From contig JASANE010000314.1 in NCBI GenBank assembly GCA_030248225.1, forward strand, positions 1 to 64,000: a stretch of DNA of 64,000 nt. The letters are read 5' to 3'. The translations under genes were made by a program, and so were the position numbers. Positions 24,321-36,039 of this stretch are shown here, one piece after another (position 1 is the stretch's first letter; each line of letters begins with the position of its first letter). Under the pieces are notes generated by a model. It made no database searches. It was given only the letters and a program-made list of their open reading frames with translations, and had not been told where the DNA came from. Origin of the DNA: Trileptium ribeirensis (taxonomy: Eukaryota > Nematoda > Enoplea > Enoplida > Thoracostomopsidae).

Positions 24321-24881
24321 TTTGCGCCGGGTCAAATTTTATATGGGGATTAACCGGGAGAGTGTAACCATGGGGCGCGGCTGCCTGAACCCCGGGTCGT
24401 GATATATGGGGCGGCCCACAGTTCAGCGGATTTTGGCTTATACTAATTTCGTCATATTTGTGGTGATTTTAGTTTTAATTGTGAGTTATTTCGGCACCAG
24501 CTATAAATTCAAGACATCAATACTTTCAACATTATTTCAAGGAAAATTTAATTGTAGCCCTACTTTTAGGGTTCAAAAGCTGTAGCAATTTTCATCTCAG
24601 TTTCCTGGTTAATAGTTAATGCTGCACGGGGGCTATAAAGCATGGGAGGGTGGTCCCTGTTTGTCAACGGGGGTATGAACCGAGGACACTATTTTTGCCG
24701 CTACCATAGCTATTGGAATAAACTCCACTCGCTTGGCTAGCTTTGTTTCGAAAATAAAAGTGCAACTTGAAGGGGATTGGATCGGACGCAATGTGAACAC
24801 GACCCGAGAACTGAAATATGCTTGCATAATACCAAAGAGCAGCACAGTTGAAGCGTTATTCTGTGCTTTATGCCTTTTTAG

Positions 24882-24985
24882 GTTCTGTATTTATTTGACT
24901 GTCTTCCTGAATTAGAACATCTGAATTTGAGTCGGAATCCACTTAGTCATGACTTATTTGCTGACGCAACCGAGCAACAGGCAAA
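24882..24985 (+). CDS. TBCEL: TBCEL exon 3: leucine-rich repeat
   Basis: Encodes residues 97-130 and two bases of codon 131: VLYLFDCLPELEHLNLSRNP followed by LSHDLFADATEQQA. LPELEHLNLSRNPL is a clear LRR and aligns with VPQLEFLNLSSNPL of human TBCEL. The acceptor is gcctttttag and the donor is AA|gtaagt, an excellent match to consensus, in phase 2. The exon is too short to show as a long open frame and was found by following frame and LRR pattern from exon 2. It is isolated between introns of 9.0 and 5.9 kb. Confidence 0.92.
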
Positions 24986-25392
24986 GTAAGTGATTTGTAG
25001 ATATGTTACAGGTATTGTATTTTTTACTATATATTAATGCATGGCAAGTTATGTGTGAAATAAAATACTTGTTTGGGAGTTAACTAATAAGAATCTATTC
25101 GAAGCATTGTTGTTCCGTTCATAGCAACCTTGCATACGAAGTAGGTTGCAATATCTCAGTTTTCGAGCGAAATGTTTTATTTTTGCTTTTTGTTGTACGA
25201 AACAATAAACATTTCTAATAATCATTATCGTGTGCAAGCACACATGAATCGTTGCTTATCTATTTGTAAGTTAGTGTTCATCACTCACCACATATGCATT
25301 AACTCACATTGTTAGGTTTACCATTCTGAATGATTAATAAATTTTCGTTTATTTATTAATGTCATGGCGAGGTTATTATCTTTCAAAACCAT

Positions 25393-28165
25393 TGCGAGCG
25401 AGCGAAGCGAGCGGAATTTCCATTTAGTACGGTAAGCGGATAATCGTGAAAATTTCTTTTTGCCTGTTTCTGTTATTCATAACTCATCTTAGGATGTATG
25501 GTTTTCGATAACTTTCTTATTCGACAGCAAAAATGATGAGGATGTCCCATTTAATTGAAAACGAACAGCTCTGACCCCATCTTCGGAGTAAAAATGGCAA
25601 AAACAGGTTTTCTAGACGTAATGTAATGAAGATTGTGTGTTGCAGGGATGAAAGCTTTTCCGTCTGTGTGTGTGTGATCGGCCATAAGTCGGGATCGATT
25701 TAATAGATTTAACTGATTTTCATGATCTTGGGCTCATTCGATAGTCGATTTACCGTGTATATCTCCGAGCGTTTTTTGATTTGGGGTCTGGTTCCGGGGC
25801 CGGGGTCAAAATGAGGGGTTTTTACCCCATTTTAGTACCCTGCAAGGAAGCAAGCTGATTATATCTCAACCTTCGAATTTTTTCTCTGGTTAGATTTATT
25901 TCATAGTAAAATGATAAATGCCGATGCCTTTTTGTGTTTCGATTAAGGCTCCGGTTCTGGGAACCCAAAATTCGAAAATTTGTTATGACGTCCTGGGCGG
26001 CTTAAAACCTTTACTAGGGGGTTTTCGTGCATGTGAAACTCATTACCGAAGTTGGTTTTGCTGTACGACTCATGGTTCAATGGGTACGGGGGTATGGCTT
26101 TATATGGTTCGGGGTCAGAGGTCAAAATGAGTGTTTTTACCCCATTTTAGTACCCTTCACGGAAGCAATGTTATTTTTATCTTAAGTTTCGATTTTTTCT
26201 CTTGTTGGTTATATTTCATGGTAAAATGACAAAATCCGATGCCTCTTTTTTTGCTTTTCGATTAAGGATCCGGTTCTGGATTTATGGGGTTTGAGGTACG
26301 GCACCGTCGTGGTTCCTTGACCCAAAATTCGAAAATTTGTTCTAACTTCGTAACGGCTAAAAAGTTTTACTTGGGGTTTTCGGGCATGGAAACTCATTAC
26401 CGGAGTTGGTTTTGCTGTACGACCGATGGTTCAAAGGGTACGGGGCTATGACCACATACGGTTCGGATGGTTCGGGGGCAGAGGTCAAAATGAGTGTTTT
26501 TACCCCATTTTAGTACCCTTCTCTGAAGCAATGTTATTTTTATCTTAACTCTCGATTTTTTCTGTTGCTGGTTATATTTCATGGCAAAATGATAAATTCC
26601 GATGCATTTTTTGGTTTTCGATTAAGGCTCCGGTTCTGCAGTTATGGGGTTTGAAGCATGGCACCCTCGTGGTTTTGTGACCCAAAATTCGAAAATTTGT
26701 TATAGCGTCCTGGGCGGCTTAAAAGCTGTACTAGGGGGTTTTCGTGCATGGGAAACTCATTATCGGAGTTGGATTTGTTCTGCGATTCATGGGTACGGGG
26801 GTATGGTCAAAGGTCAACATGAGGGTTTTACTCCATTTTAGTACCCTTCACTGAAGCAAGGTTATTTTTCTCTTAACTTTCGAATTTTTTCTCATGATAA
26901 ATGCCGATGCCTCTTTTTCGATTAAGGCTCCGGTTGTAGAGTTATGGGATTTGAGGTATAGCACTTTCGTGGGTCCTCGACCTAAAATCCAAAAATTTGT
27001 ATTGACGTTCTGGTCGGCTGAAAAGTTTTACTACGGGGTTTCGGGCATGGGAAACTCATTGCCGGTGTTGATTTCGCTCTGCGACCGATGGTTCTATGTG
27101 TACGGGGGTGTAGCGCCCCCATTGTTCGTCGACCTCAAATTCCTAATTTTATTGTGACGGGGAGGCTGATAACTTTCACTTTGGGTGGTTTTCGGGCATG
27201 GGAAACTTATTGCCGGTGTTAGTTTTGCTCTAACTTGTACGGATGATATCCACATATAGCATATAGACTTATGCTATCGAGAGTTGATTGTCTGTGCATG
27301 CAAACGGCGTAGGTGTACATATGCTTCAGTACGTTCTGCAATCTCGATAAAGTTACTATTAATAATGAATATTTCCTAAATTTGGCCATACGGATACCTC
27401 GCGACAGAGGCTTCGCATGGACAAATGAAAACAACTCATCGAGATCCAAAACACTTTTACCACGAGTTTTTTATGGGACCACTTTTTGGGGCGCTGTAGG
27501 CTCGAATATGGCTCGTCGACCCTTTGCCAGAAATACTGGTTTTTCAATTTTGCGTGTTTTACCTTACAGCGTGCGTCTATTTGGCATCAGGTAAGCTGGA
27601 TACGTTAGTTTTGCTATTTAGAGTCCAACTTTACTTATCGTTTCATTGGGGTTTCAAGGGTTTTACGGTCGACGAACTCGATTTCCAAATTGTAGCGAGT
27701 TTTCGTTTGCCTAGTTACTTATTGCTTGTATGACATTAAGTGTGGTTTATACACAGTTTTTTTGTACGCTGGACACCATGGTTCGGCTATCTAACGCATA
27801 TTTCAGAAGTTTTCAATGGCTTTAGAGTCAATGAACCCGGTTATCGAAAATAGTCAATCTTCAGTAGTTTGTTTACGTATTACATACGGGACATCAAGAA
27901 TGGTTGGTCTGGTTCATATTATGCTGTAAGGGATGCTGAATGCGGTAGTTCGGTTATGTAGAGGCCAGTACGAACTTTTCGTGTGTTTTCAGTTTTTGTT
28001 TTTTTACGTTCGACAAGGTTTTAGGGTTTTCATTGGGTTCAGTATTGCAGAGGTATTAGTGTATTACATAAATCAAACACAAAGCCTGTTACTAGGTGAT
28101 TTCATAAGATTACCACTTAATCAAATCACGCTCGCTCGATTTCACCCTCGTTTGCGAGTTATTAG
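25393..28165 (+). mobile_element. Helitron2/HINE-like element, family D copy 1, with internal tandem array
   Basis: CGAGCGAGCG at 25395-25404 near the 5' end is complemented by CGCTCGCTCG at 28129-28138. A hairpin CTCG-TTTG-CGAG (28147-28158) follows, then a 3' end at ..TTATTAG or ..CTTAG|T. The 5' part (GCGGAATTTCCA..) and the segment at 27400-27560 match other D copies in the same orientation, so they belong to one element of about 2.8 kb. The 25620-27240 array is nested or is its core. Confidence 0.55.
25790..27240 (+). repeat. Tandem array of 300-360 bp units (family K)
   Basis: GATTAAGG(C/A)TCCGGTT marks units at 25941, 26260, 26620 and 26920 (spacings 319, 360, 300). Each unit also has CCCAAAATTCGAAAATTTGT and GGGAAACTCATT. 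The same unit occurs at 860-1700. Confidence 0.92.
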
Positions 28166-28171
28166 CTTAGT

Positions 28172-29239
28172 AATCAAAGGTACAAAACCGCAGCGGTGTG
28201 GGTTGTCGGAAAGCGCAACACAGTATAATGGATAAAATGTTGTTCCGACTCCCCCAATGTTTTGGTTCCCGAAGCAATATCTTATTTTTAAAATGACCCC
28301 CCCAACGGTGGAATACGGGTTGGAACAAGTTTTATTCGTGGTTTCATTACCCCTCCAAAAGCCAGGGGGTAATGTCGAAATGGATCACGTCATGCACGAC
28401 GCGTTTATGTGGTGGGCTCAAGAAGTGGCATATTCTTCTGATGAAACCATCGTAAATTAATGAGGCAACTTAATTGAGAAAATTCCTAAACTAAGCAGTT
28501 TGTGTTATGTGCAGATAGCATAAGATAACGGACTAAATAAAAAGTAATAACACAAGTCCATCGTAAAATTTAACAGGGCCGTAAATTTGATGCGCTTAAT
28601 TTTGTAATTTTCTTTGTTATGTTATAAATTTTTGGTTTAGACAAAGCTTCTCTCGCTCTTCAAAAGAGTCAAACTTCATCTGATAAAATGTTTTGAATAA
28701 CAATATTGGTTGCTTCAACACCTGACAGAAATCCGCTGGGGACACAAAAAAAGACAAAATGGTCGGTTGGCGTCAACTTTTTGAGACAATAATGAAAGAA
28801 ATTTGGGTAATAAACGTTCAGAAAGCTAAATGTAAAGTTGTATTCGTCAAATGAACATTCGAAGATTGACCAACGTAGTGGTGGTGTATTGATGACGTTA
28901 AAAAGATTTTTCCACAGCTGCTGGCTATTTCAGGAAACTCAGCTGGCTTTATTGTCTGTTTCAATTATTGTTGAGCGGAGTATTACTAATGTTGATGTTC
29001 CTTATTACTCAACCTCGAGGATCCGCTTTAGTGGTGGCTCATCCGTCAAACCGGCCACTGACCGATTCGCTACCTCCCTACATTTTTAATTTTAGTGCCG
29101 AGAAATTTTCCTCTACCACAATTTTAAGGTGCAATTTTAGAGAATTTTACCATTTGCTGCCAATCCAGCAAATCGGAAAATTATACAAAACAACAAATGT
29201 AGACAAATATACCCATATTACATATCATAACTTATTATA
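28172..29239. other. Intron sequence, nothing recognised
   Basis: Open frames of 67-91 codons occur but show no family similarity and have no paired splice sites that fit TBCEL phase. No RNA gene is seen. Confidence 0.35.
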
Positions 29240-30530
29240 CTAGTATCGAGAATGCGACGTTGAAACGGAGCGAGCGCGTGGTTTCGCTTTTAAGTTATCA
29301 TTTTGTGTAATCGTCTTAAACGCTTTGTTGTTGCATATACCACCCTAAAGCGTCTGGAACCTTGAACCCCAAAAACCCAAAACCTAATCAACCCTAAACC
29401 CATCGAAAACTACTGACAATTCAAGTGTTTATGCTGGTCTGTAGATAGCCAAACCAGCATCCAGCGTACCAAAAACTTATATATACAGCTTTCTTGGTGC
29501 CCTTTACGCAATACACAAAGTACTGAAGACAGATTATGTTCTGAAAATCAGTCTTATTCACCATAAAACCATTAAAAACCTTCGAACCAAATATTCGCGG
29601 TTGTCGCCACATAACCAAACTATTGTTTCCAGAATACTGACAAATCTGTATATAGACCGTTTTGATTCCATGTACCAATCTACTCATTACCGATAATGTT
29701 CTGGAAATCGAGATCATTGACCCTACACTTAATGGAAACTTCTGAGAGGGCATGGGATACTCGCGTTGGGGTCTAGATAACCAAATCATCGTTTTAAGCC
29801 TATCGAAAACCTATATATATATAATTCTTGACGTTCTGTAAGCAATATGTAACTAAGCAGCTGAAGACATGCTTGCTTTATTGATCCTAATCCCATTGAA
29901 AGTTCATGGAAAAGCATGTAAATATGCACACAGGATTCCAGATAACCAAATCATTGTATTTAGCCTTGCGAAAAATGTATAGTTATACGATTATTCATGC
30001 CATGCACACAACACATAACCAAACAAATGAAAATGCACTACATTTTGGAAATTGGATTCGTCGACAGAAAAACACAGGAAATCTCATCAAAACGTATAAT
30101 ATTGTCAAGTTGGACTCTAGATACAATACTATCGTATCCAGCGTGCTTTATAATCTAATAGGTACTCATTGTAAGGTAAAAACAAGCGATAACATGTCAA
30201 AATTTGAAAACCGTTTCTCGCAAAGGGTCGACGAACCATGGTCGGGCCAACAATGGCTCAGGATGTGGTCCCACAAAAAGTCGTGGAGCAAAGTTGTAGG
30301 CCTGGATTTGCTGATTCTGTTTATATTTTATGGCCTGTCTCGCGAGATATGGGTTGTGAAACAATGCTACCCGCATGTTCAGACTTGGCAAAGAACCTTT
30401 AAAACTTGCACTTTTGCCATTTTGACACATGAAAATGAGGCCGGAGTTGTTCGCGTTTAACTTAAAGGCTCATCGTCATCACTTTTGATATCGAACAAAA
30501 AATTTATTAAAATTAGTATCTCCGAAAATG
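29240..30530 (-). mobile_element. Helitron2/HINE-like element, family D copy 2, 5' truncated
   Basis: On the minus strand the 3' end is CTAG (29240-29243) followed by host T. CGCTCCGTTTCAA (plus 29260-29272 read in reverse) is the exact complement of TTGAAACGGAGCG at the 5' end of the 41.5-42.0 kb copy. The interior has about four tandem units of 160-172 bp (29440-30120). The body at 30190-30530 matches the other D copies (GGGTCGACGAACCATGGTCG). A long open frame at 29906-30460 lies across it and is not a gene. Confidence 0.65.
29440..30120. repeat. Tandem units of about 165-170 bp
   Basis: Markers TTCTGAAAATC, TTCTGGAAATC and TTTTGGAAATT at about 29537, 29699 and 30041, with an intermediate unit near 29871. 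Units carry AGATAACCAAATCATTGT. Central part of family D copy 2. Confidence 0.75.
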
Positions 30531-30554
30531 AGTTATGTACATACAACACTGTAT

Positions 30555-30850
30555 ATTAATATATATGTATAATATTCCTCCATCCACATTGTCCTCCCCC
30601 ACCCCTAACTCGGGGTCAGACCTTAGCCCGAGGGGCCTATATTACCATAAGCCCGCAGGAACCTCAATAAACTGTTTTAACATACCGTTCCTTGTCCTAG
30701 TTTATATGTATGTAAAATATTTCTCCATCTACTATTGTCCTTCTCCCCAACCCCAAGTCGGGGTCAGATCTGACCCCCTAGAGGCCCATATTGCCATAAG
30801 CCCGTCGGAACCGCAATAAAATGTTTTTAACATACCGTTATTTGTTCTAG
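30555..30850. repeat. Tandem duplication of about 150 bp
   Basis: Two consecutive copies share CGGGGTCAGA, GGCC.ATATTRCCATAAGCCCG, AACATACCGTT and an end at TTCTAG or TCCTAG. The second copy ends about 30 bp before exon 4 of TBCEL. Confidence 0.85.
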
Positions 30851-30883
30851 TAATGTTCTATTAATAAGCTATTAACTTTTCAG

Positions 30884-30988
30884 ATCGTTACGGGCTCGAC
30901 CTCACTTGCCAAATATGAGAGAGTTAGTCCTTAATTCAACCGGTCTAAAATGGAGTGTTCTAATATGGCTGCTTGACATTATGCCAAG
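30884..30988 (+). CDS. TBCEL: TBCEL exon 4: leucine-rich repeat
   Basis: Completes codon 131, encodes residues 132-165, and leaves two bases of codon 166. The peptide SLRARPHLPNMRELVLNSTG then LKWSVLIWLLDIMP matches the family repeat (human [26 protein letters not shown]), including the invariant LVLN and the W four residues later. The acceptor is ttaacttttcag and the donor AG|gttaag. Both phases match the neighbours, which is strong evidence although the exon has no long open frame around it. A 150 bp tandem duplication ends only about 30 bp before its acceptor. Confidence 0.92.
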
Positions 30989-32634
30989 GTTAAGAATTTT
31001 TGTTTATACGTACATCATCGATTTATAGAGCTAAATCGAAATGTTTGGACAGATGTTTTAATGTCGTCAGCAACAATCTAATCTACGACGCGGAAACTGT
31101 ACGCACAGATAAATATTTATAACATATTATCCAAAATTTACAAAACAGATATGTTCTATTAATACGTAAAACGATTTCCCTCTCCTGACGTTGATTTATC
31201 AGAGTAGGGTATAGTACTTCAGCGAAACATACAATTCATCGTTCAATGTTATTATTATAATTTGTTGTTTTGAAGTTAGCCTTTTCCTACGTTGTACCTG
31301 AATTCACGGTATCTAACCATTATGTTCTGTGTCTTCATGCATTAAAACGTCTAGAATAATTGAGCCCAGAAATGAACGTCGTAATGATCTTTCAGCTGTG
31401 TTGTTGTCTCATAGTTGTTTTTTACATAAATCTGACAGTAAAAAATCAACTTATTGTTCTTGCTTGCATAGGCTTGTTTAAACCGAATAATATAATGTAT
31501 ATTTGAAATAAATTATACCGAAATAACTTTGGTTCAATTAAGTTCATTACAAAATTATAGGAAAATTCTGACCCAAAATTTATCTCCTTGAAGCAGAGTT
31601 ACTTCAAATAGTGCACAATATTATGCAATAAATTCTTTTTGTCTGTTTTTTTCACACGTTACCTACCAGATTGTCCCTTTGCTTCACACATTGCCTACAT
31701 TGATGCCTACCAGATTGGTGAATTTTACTCGACGCCTAATAGGATGTAGTAGCGCACCTAGCCGTGCTCTGGTGATTTCTCACCTAAATTACCACGAAAC
31801 AGACAGGATTTGCGGACATTTTATTTTGACCATTTATGGTCCCCAACATTGTAGGTTATATGCTCCAGCATAAAAATGAAATGGAAAATGGATACATCAT
31901 GCGGACTACTCTCATCCAGCAACCATTTCCATGTTATGAGCCAAAGTTTAAAAAATACACCACAACAGGTGAAATTTTCAAAATTTTGACAAAGTAAGCT
32001 TGTAGTTTGTTGGTGGTAATCATTGGGCTTATATGGTATTTAATCCGTCAAACATTTTGTTTTAGTGGAGAATTAGAATAAATCCATCTGTTTTAGAGTG
32101 GTTGTATACGATGGAAGTATCATAGGCTTTAACTGTGGCTCATAAAGCTCAATTTGGAATATTGCAATAGTCGTTGACCGTAGCTTGCCACACGCGCTCT
32201 GTTTTGCCTCACTGGGCCAGTAAGACCTTATGTCAATTTATAGACGGCGGAGCATTTAATTTTGATCGGGCATGGGTAGAAGTTTGATTGTTGTGATCGC
32301 TTATAGGCGTTATCGGTTATTATATAAATTTATTCTAATATATCTAATGGTGCATTATAGGGAAACGTGACTCAAAATCCGAACTTTTAATGACTCGCGG
32401 CCTTTGATGAAAAAAGTTTTTATTTTGAAGTATTAGAAACGTGTAAATGGTCCCATCAATCATATATTGCTTTGTAATGGTACTACAGGTATTACTCGTA
32501 TTTTTGTTGTCGCAAGAAATGCCGTGTTTGCGTTCATTTATTATATTCATCGTTGAGTAAACATATGGAGTTTTGTGTTAACAGTTGGAGCATTTAGAAA
32601 AATAAATATTTCACCGCCGCTGTTTTTTTTTCAG
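30989..32634. other. Intron 4, nothing recognised
   Basis: AT-rich intron with a strong T-run acceptor at its end. An open frame at about 31679-31873 has no recognisable similarity. Confidence 0.4.
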
Positions 32635-32828
32635 ATTAGAGGAATTACACGTTAGCCTCAATAGCAATTTAGCTTCCGAGTTGCCTGACGACGAATTTCC
32701 GCAGACCGTACCGGGCGCTACTTACGATTCTGTTCACGTTCTGCATTTAAACTGCTGTGACATCGATTCGTGGTCATGTGTGTATAGGATATGTCGTTTA
32801 TTCCCAACATTGGAAAATTTTATTTCGA
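32635..32828 (+). CDS. TBCEL: TBCEL exon 5: leucine-rich repeats
   Basis: Completes codon 166 (Arg) and encodes residues 167-230 plus one base of codon 231. It starts LEELHVSLNSN, matching LEELFLCLND of human TBCEL (TBCE has LEELYLESNN, a poorer match), which favours TBCEL over TBCE. It continues with YDSVHVLHLNCCDIDSWSCV and RLFPTLENFIS, two further LRRs with the conserved W after D/DxS. The acceptor has a run of nine T before cag; the donor is A|gtaagt in phase 1. Confidence 0.95.
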
Positions 32829-34837
32829 GTAAGTTGAAATGCAGTATATCTTTTGTGTCAAAATCGCAGTGTATATTTTGAACAAATAAACAAATACAGA
32901 TAAAACGCATTGCGATAAAACACAGAGTCTTATGTCGCGACGCTATCTCCTGGCGGAAAAGTTCTTGTCGATGAGGAAATTATATCATGATTGGATTGTT
33001 GTTGCTTTATCGCTCAAGTTACTACTGAATTACCAGACATATAATGTCGAAAGACATAGGTGTCGGAGATCCGTCGGTATAAGGGGCGAATCAGCGTTTG
33101 GGTAAATTTTTGAAATTTTTAGGAACTTAAAATTTTTCCCAGTTTTGCTAAAATTTTTTCCATGCCATTGTTAATTTTTGCTAAATATTTCCCGACCGCA
33201 TTAGGCGCACGGCGGTGAGGGGTAGCTTTAACATTATCACTTAGATGATTACCCCATATCTACGCCTATAACTAAATGCAAATTGAGCGCCGTAAAGAAC
33301 TTCGGTTTGTTGTTGTGGACGCTCCAGATGCAACAAATAAAACATTATTGTTTCTGGCAGGAAAACAGTAGCGGTTTAATTCAAGACTTCGTTTCGAAAT
33401 TTCGTTTATTTTGTGCCATATAACAAATGACTGCTGACATTTATTGGATTACTATTACTTTTTTAAATTAGAATAACGCTTCAGAGATAAGTTATATTTT
33501 AAGATATTGATGAAAGAAAATATTTAGTATATGAATTGCGTTCAAAAAAGGCCACAATCAACTTGTGAATCATTTTATATTGCTTGTAAGGTGAGAAATG
33601 CAGTCTTTAATAAATAACACAATTTTTAATACTTGAACATAATGGATTCTTTTAGCCGATAATCCAGTTCCTGAGTTTGGTAGCCCTACAGATATAGCTG
33701 ACTGTTTTGGCTGCCTCCAGGTGCTCAATATCAAAGGTTGGCTTATCCGTGATTGGACCGAATTTCGAAAACTGCGCCATTTTCCGTTGCTAACAGACCT
33801 CCGTGTTAAGGATTTGCCTGTTGTCGAGGTAATGTTTTGATGTGACGTCTTGCCATTATCATACTACCGCGTTATATCGGCTTTGTGTAGAATAATAGCT
33901 TAAATACATGGTCTTAATTAGATTAATATTTGGTGTGTGACGTCTGTTTTTAACGGTTAAACATAATGTATTTTATTATTCGCGGTAACGTTGCTAAGTT
34001 TAGTAAGATGGTTACTGCATAACTGGGATGTTTTAATATATTGAGTGAGAATCTGGCTAATTTTACAACAGGTGTTATTACTTGAATATTCCAAGCGCAA
34101 AATTGTTCTTGGGCATGCTGACTGTTTGGGATATTATTTCATGCACAGAAGTTTAAAAAGTTCATCATAAGGTTTTTTGGTTCCCATATCTATCGGTACC
34201 TGGTCATTTATATTTAGAAAGAGTTGCTCAACTTTTTACATTGTGACGCTGACGACACTATAAACTTTTTTGCAAATATATTTTTCGAATGTTTGTTTTT
34301 GTTGGGTTTCTGTGTTTAAGTTCGCCCAAGTTGGATATTGTTAAAAATGCTGTTCAGTCTTCATTGTGTGAGTACGAGTAGCAAAATCGCACATGACATG
34401 GGAACATGTCTTCATAATGGGTGGTTTTGAATCATGACCTAGTTTATCTGAAATGATTAGTAGTGTATCTGTATTAGCGCAATAGTGGGCGACATCAAAC
34501 TGTAATAGGAAAATGAATGAGCTTCGCAAAAAGTTTTGTCGTAAACAGTGTTGTGCTATTTTATGTCTATTTCTGATGTCTTGACGTCAATGTTCGTTTA
34601 TAACAAGGATGAGACAACAATTATTGGATAAGAGCAGAAAATTTATTGCAAAAAAATTTTCACAACAGAATGTTTCCAGACAAAGAAAAGAATAGCTCAG
34701 CTGTTATCAGAAAACTTTTGGCTGATATTTTGTACTATTTTTGCTGAAAAATGTTAAAAATCTTTAAACAAGTTAGAGATTATTTGTATTAGTTTAGTAA
34801 TGTTGGTATGAATATGTCTCTCAGTCTTTTTTTATAG
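32829..34837. other. Introns 5 and 6 around exon 6
   Basis: Introns 32829-33655 (827 bp) and 33829-34837 (1009 bp) are AT-rich and contain no repeat or gene I can support. They are the smallest introns but two, in the region where exons cluster. Confidence 0.5.
33656..33828 (+). CDS. TBCEL: TBCEL exon 6: leucine-rich repeats
   Basis: Completes codon 231 (Thr) and encodes residues 232-288: DNPVPEFGSPTDIADCFGCL, then QVLNIKGWLIRDWTEFRKLR, then HFPLLTDLRVKDLPVVE. It covers the LRRs aligned with human [20 protein letters not shown] and FPKLEEVRLLGIPLL. The acceptor is ttcttttag and the donor GAG|gtaatg, phase 0. The exon has no in-frame stop across its 173 bp. Confidence 0.95.
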
Positions 34838-34992
34838 TCATTGGCTAACGATATGGAGAAACGTGTATTCCCAGTTGCGCTTTTGCCCGACGTTACTAGT
34901 CTCAATGGATCAACAATTACAAGCGAGCAACGTGACGAAGCCGAGCGATATTTTATTCGCTATTTTTTGGATTTTGAAGAAAAGCCAGAACG
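34838..34992 (+). CDS. TBCEL: TBCEL exon 7: LRR cap and linker
   Basis: Encodes residues 289-339 and two bases of codon 340: SLANDMEKRVFPVALLPDVT, SLNGSTITSEQRDEAERYFI, RYFLDFEEKPE. The stretch LLPDVTSLNGSTIT..ERYFIRYFLD is nearly collinear with RLPSVSKLNGSVVT..ERFFIRYYVD of human TBCEL and is the best single diagnostic for the family. It is the C-terminal cap of the LRR domain. The acceptor follows a T-rich tract (tttttttatag); the donor is CG|gtatat in phase 2. Confidence 0.96.
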
Positions 34993-35074
34993 GTATATTA
35001 TTTGTTGTTATAACTTGTAGTGTTGATGTCGATTGTTTGGATTTTATAGGTTACATCTGCTGTACGCTATAATA

Positions 35075-35200
35075 CTAGTATCTAGTCTTATCACCGATGT
35101 GGTGAATTCTGAGTGTTGAATATGTAATTTGAGAGATGTGCTTAGCTATATTGGGCATAGTTACAAGATAAGTCACAGAGTATCAGCCACGTTGCTGGAA
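35075..35200 (-). mobile_element. Family C element, 3' terminal fragment
   Basis: Minus-strand copy of the 3' end of the 48036-48589 element. The inverted repeat is GAATTCTGAGTG on plus at 35104-35115, and the hairpin TCACC-GATGT-GGTGA is at 35091-35105. CTAG tetramers lie at 35075 and 35082. Similarity fades after about 35180. It lies in TBCEL intron 7. Confidence 0.65.
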
Positions 35201-35715
35201 TAGTTGAGAAGATAATATATCGATTATTGTGCTCGCAATTTTGAAGTACATAGAGAACGAATTGCTATACAGAATGTCACCAAACACACCTATATTGCTC
35301 AAGTAGTTGTGGAGATATTACCATTTTAGTGTATTTTGTGTCCCATGTGCCCATTGATGGAAAAAACACTTTTTAACCCAACGCTGCAGCAAAATAATAT
35401 GAATAACAGCACACTATTTGAAACTATATACAGCTCAGTGAATCCAAGATTTATTCTGATAAGTTGGTGTCTATTGTACCCTGAATGTTTTTAATTTATT
35501 AATACAATTACCTAAACACTAGAAATACTAGTTTGAAAATATTTGTGTCATAGTTACTGGTCCTGAAAAGAACATGAAAAAATAGCATTCCGCTATATGA
35601 AATGTGTCCTTTAAATGAACACCGTTATCCCCCACAGATTCCCGAAAGACTGTGAGTTGGGCAGCATTATAGTAGTGCCCCATCAAGTATGCAAGCCTTC
35701 TATTGTATTTCTTAG

Positions 35716-35910
35716 GTTTTATGAACTGGAAGCCATACACGGCCGCCTTAACAGGCTAGCAGAAATCGATCTCACGCCCTGCAAAGAAGCTACAGTAGTG
35801 GTCAAATACAACAACAAGACCGAGGAAAAAATGATTACGATTTCGCTGGAGCAAGACGTGGCTTCGTTTAAGCAGAGCCTACAGTCGGTTGTTGGGCTTG
35901 CTCCGGAGAG
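35716..35910 (+). CDS. TBCEL: TBCEL exon 8: linker and first half of ubiquitin-like domain
   Basis: Completes codon 340 (Arg) and encodes residues 341-404 plus two bases of codon 405. FYELEAIHGRLNRLAEIDLT aligns with [20 protein letters not shown] in human TBCEL. It is followed by TVVVKYNNKTEEKMITISLE and QDVASFKQSLQSVVGLAPE, the first beta-hairpin and helix of the ubiquitin-like fold. The acceptor is tgtatttcttag and the donor AG|gtaact, phase 2. The next exon is 20.6 kb away, so the ubiquitin-like domain is cut by the second-largest intron of the gene. Confidence 0.96.
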
Positions 35911-36039
35911 GTAACTTTGATTTTTTACTGAGACCATTATTTGAGAAATATGTGTGATAACAGTTTCGGCGCATAAACTTGAGGCAGTGGCCCCGCGCCC
36001 TGTTTAGAATTGGAATGGAAATCGGTGGATGTATTGTTT

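Noticed and set aside
29340..29405. CCCTAAACCC-like telomeric repeat
   Set aside because: Only one or two imperfect units; not an interstitial telomere array.
29906..30460. 184-codon open frame on plus
   Set aside because: It lies across family D tandem units and body; the same sequence in other copies is not open, and no protein family is recognisable.
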